A DNA stretch of 16,293 nt. Origin: Lysobacterales bacterium. Its GTDB lineage: Bacteria > Pseudomonadota > Gammaproteobacteria > Xanthomonadales > SZUA-36. Shown piece after piece: positions 14,634-16,293 of this stretch. The notes beneath the pieces are model-generated. The model saw nothing but the letters and a program-made list of their open reading frames with translations. It did not search any database and was not told the origin of the DNA. The translations under genes and the position numbers were made by a program. How positions within the stretch are numbered: the stretch's first letter is position 1; every line of letters begins with the position of its first letter. Location: positions 1 through 16,293 of the forward strand of contig SHZL01000026.1 in the NCBI GenBank assembly GCA_009692275.1, read 5' to 3'.

Positions 14634-15410
14634 TTGAGACAGCAATCACCTGATAAAGCAGCGTTTCCCCGGTTTGGCCCTTGGGTTCCGGCGCTCACGG
14701 TAATTTTCTGGGTGGCCCTGTCATCTTCCCTGCTGCCTGGCCCGGCTCAGGCCGAAATGGACCTGACGACCACAACCGGGACTATTCACGGGGAAGTACT
14801 GATATCGCACAAACTGGCTGCGCAGCGGATGCGCTTTCGCCTGTACCCCGGCTTCAAGCCCCTGCCGCCCCCGACCGGTCCCGAAAGTATGGACGATGAG
14901 CGAACAAATGTTGTCATCTATCTGAAATCCACGCCCCCTTTCAAGGCAGTCCCGGCAGGCGGCGAAGCGCCACAGATGAAACAAGTGGGTGAAACGTTCG
15001 TGCCGCATGTGCTACCGATCGTGCAAGGTACTACGGTCGATTTTCCGAACCAGGACCCGATATTTCACAACGTTTTCTCCCTGTCCGGCACAAAGTCCTT
15101 TGATCTGGGGCGCTACCCGAAAGGCGACTCCAGGTCAGTTACATTCGAGCAAACGGGGATCGTGCCGGTATTTTGTCATCTGCACTCCAACATGAGCGCC
15201 ATCGTATTGGTACTGGACAACCCGTTCTTTTCCACGCCAAATGCGGAAGGCCGCTACCGCATCGAGGGGATTCCGCCGGGGACTTACACCATCGTTGGCT
15301 GGCACGAGCGCAGCCAACCGGTCGAGCAGCAGGTGGAGGTGTTAGCCGGCCAAGCTGTTGAACTCAACATCGTCATACCCATCACAGATGATGAACCCGC
15401 CGCGCCATAG
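14634..15410 (+). CDS. Periplasmic cupredoxin-like protein with C-terminal carboxypeptidase-regulatory-like domain
   Basis: Probable exported copper-binding protein, 258 residues from a TTG start. A signal peptide (about 17-40, ending PAQA) precedes a cupredoxin-type fold. Potential type 1 copper ligands are His145 (PIFHNVFSL), Cys181, His184 and Met187 in the motif FCHLHSNMSA. A small beta domain follows, with GRYRIEGIPPGTYTIVGWHE at 206-225, like carboxypeptidase regulatory domains. Such proteins are often named methylamine utilization protein, but no methylamine dehydrogenase genes are visible here. The start is uncertain: no ATG precedes the signal peptide, and TTG at 14634, one base after the regulator stop, is the only upstream candidate I see, implying coupled translation. 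It may carry electrons or sense/bind copper in the periplasm; the partner genes suggest a regulated envelope function. Confidence 0.82.
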   Translation: MRQQSPDKAAFPRFGPWVPALTVIFWVALSSSLLPGPAQAEMDLTTTTGTIHGEVLISHKLAAQRMRFRLYPGFKPLPPPTGPESMDDERTNVVIYLKSTPPFKAVPAGGEAPQMKQVGETFVPHVLPIVQGTTVDFPNQDPIFHNVFSLSGTKSFDLGRYPKGDSRSVTFEQTGIVPVFCHLHSNMSAIVLVLDNPFFSTPNAEGRYRIEGIPPGTYTIVGWHERSQPVEQQVEVLAGQAVELNIVIPITDDEPAAP

Positions 15411-16293
15411 CAAGGACCCAACAACTGCAAGCAGGCGCCGGCTTATCCGGGTGGTGGCCCTGCTGTGCGTCATAGGGAGCTCGCTGGCCATGGCCGGGGA
15501 GCAGGTATTGGTCGAAGGTATCCTTGATGCCGAGCTTCACAAATTCGATGAGTATTCGTTCTCGCCCTTCAGTAGCGATGGCGACATTTTCACCCTGGGC
15601 CAATTGCAACTCTGGTCAGCCTGGCAGATTTCCCCCAGCTTCCAGGCGTATGCCCTGGCAGAAATTGCCACGGTTGAGTCGGAAGGGAATCGCGCAACGG
15701 ATTCGGAAATTCAGCAAGCTGCGCTGCGCTATTCCAGTAACCCGGGCAACTCGGGCAACCCTTCCGCGTTCTATTTCATTGAGGCCGGCAAAATCGTACC
15801 TCCCATAGCCACCGCTTCGGAGCGCCGTCTTTCCACCCAGAATCCATTGATAGGGCGGCCTGATCTGCTGTATGCGCAGTATCCGCTGGGCATCCAGTTG
15901 GCCGGGTCATCAGACTGGCTCGACTATCGTGCGGCGCTGGTCGACCTGCCCCCTATCGACCCGGAGTATTTGCCTTCCGACCCTGGTTCCGCACTTCGCC
16001 CGGATGTGGGGTTGGGTGTTACGCCGCTCGCGGGGGTGCGCCTGGGTGTTGCATACACCAAAGGGCCGTATCTGAGTAACAACGTGAATGCTGATCTCCC
16101 ACCGGGGTCCGACTGGAAGGATTATGACCAACGCGTATGGGGTCTTGAATTTCAGTTCAGCCGCGGGTATGCGGAGCTCAACAGCGAGCTGGTTTTTACC
16201 CGCTATGACGTTCCATTCCAAACCGAAAGCACGGATGTGATGGGTTACTTCGTGGAGTTCAAGTACACCCTGACGCCACGATTTTACTGCGCG
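15388..16293 (+). CDS. Outer-membrane beta-barrel (porin-like) protein, partial
   Basis: The frame is open for 302 codons to the right edge, so the C-terminus is missing. The start ATG at 15388 (or the adjacent ATG at 15391) overlaps the end of the cupredoxin-like gene by 20-23 bases. A positively charged N-terminus (SRRRLIRVV) and a hydrophobic stretch ending SSLAMA, about residues 16-35, look like a signal peptide. The mature part alternates polar and hydrophobic residues with many aromatics (for example FTLGQLQLWSAWQI, VGLGVTPLAGVRLGVAYTKG, VWGLEFQFSRGYAELNSELV), as in transmembrane beta-strands. It resembles porin-like proteins of uncharacterised substrate. It probably belongs to the same operon as the response regulator and the cupredoxin-like protein. 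Confidence 0.8.
   Translation, partial: MMNPPRHSKDPTTASRRRLIRVVALLCVIGSSLAMAGEQVLVEGILDAELHKFDEYSFSPFSSDGDIFTLGQLQLWSAWQISPSFQAYALAEIATVESEGNRATDSEIQQAALRYSSNPGNSGNPSAFYFIEAGKIVPPIATASERRLSTQNPLIGRPDLLYAQYPLGIQLAGSSDWLDYRAALVDLPPIDPEYLPSDPGSALRPDVGLGVTPLAGVRLGVAYTKGPYLSNNVNADLPPGSDWKDYDQRVWGLEFQFSRGYAELNSELVFTRYDVPFQTESTDVMGYFVEFKYTLTPRFYCA

Noticed and set aside
14634..15410. Methylamine utilization pathway
   Set aside because: The name is used loosely for such cupredoxin-like proteins; no methylamine dehydrogenase or maturation genes are in the window.

Overview
The window (16,293 bases, GC-rich) looks like a chromosome segment of a Gram-negative gammaproteobacterium. A TonB-dependent receptor and a second beta-barrel imply an outer membrane. 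An IlvH-type acetolactate synthase small subunit and UppP are ordinary housekeeping genes of that group. A marine, receptor-rich lineage such as the Cellvibrionales/Halieaceae would fit, but that placement is inference from protein style. I see no rRNA, tRNA, insertion sequence, phage gene or CRISPR array.

Left end (1-1993): a partial acetolactate synthase large subunit gene reads leftward off the edge. The small subunit gene starts about 140 bases away on the other strand, so the two are head to head instead of in the usual operon. A strong hairpin at 1963-1993 lies between the small subunit gene and the convergent receptor gene and can terminate both.

Centre (2010-12083, all minus strand): seven tightly spaced genes, read right to left. 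They are uppP, a class III (CaiB-type) CoA-transferase, an HMG-CoA-lyase family enzyme, hydantoinase/oxoprolinase subunits A and B, an isochorismatase-fold amidohydrolase of the N-carbamoylsarcosine amidase type, and a TonB-dependent receptor. Gaps are from overlapping to about 50 bases, and two junctions are TGATG stop/start overlaps. From the CoA-transferase down this reads as one catabolic operon: outer-membrane uptake, ATP-dependent attack on a cyclic amide (or a carboxylation), amide hydrolysis, CoA activation and C-C cleavage. The HyuA/HyuB/amidase trio matches the last steps of creatinine breakdown through N-methylhydantoin. The CoA-transferase and lyase are not part of that route, so the real substrate is open.

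Right end (12084-16293, plus strand): a secreted protein of unknown function has two copies of one domain separated by a tandem Asp/Glu/Thr tract encoded by 12-base units with 48-base higher-order repeats. After a probable terminator comes an OmpR-family response regulator gene, followed with almost no spacing by a periplasmic cupredoxin-like protein and a partial outer-membrane beta-barrel gene that runs off the edge. No sensor kinase is in view.

The observations most worth following are the composite hydantoinase/CoA operon, the split and atypical acetolactate synthase pair, and the acidic-repeat secreted protein. Nothing here looks like a defence system or a new class of mobile element.
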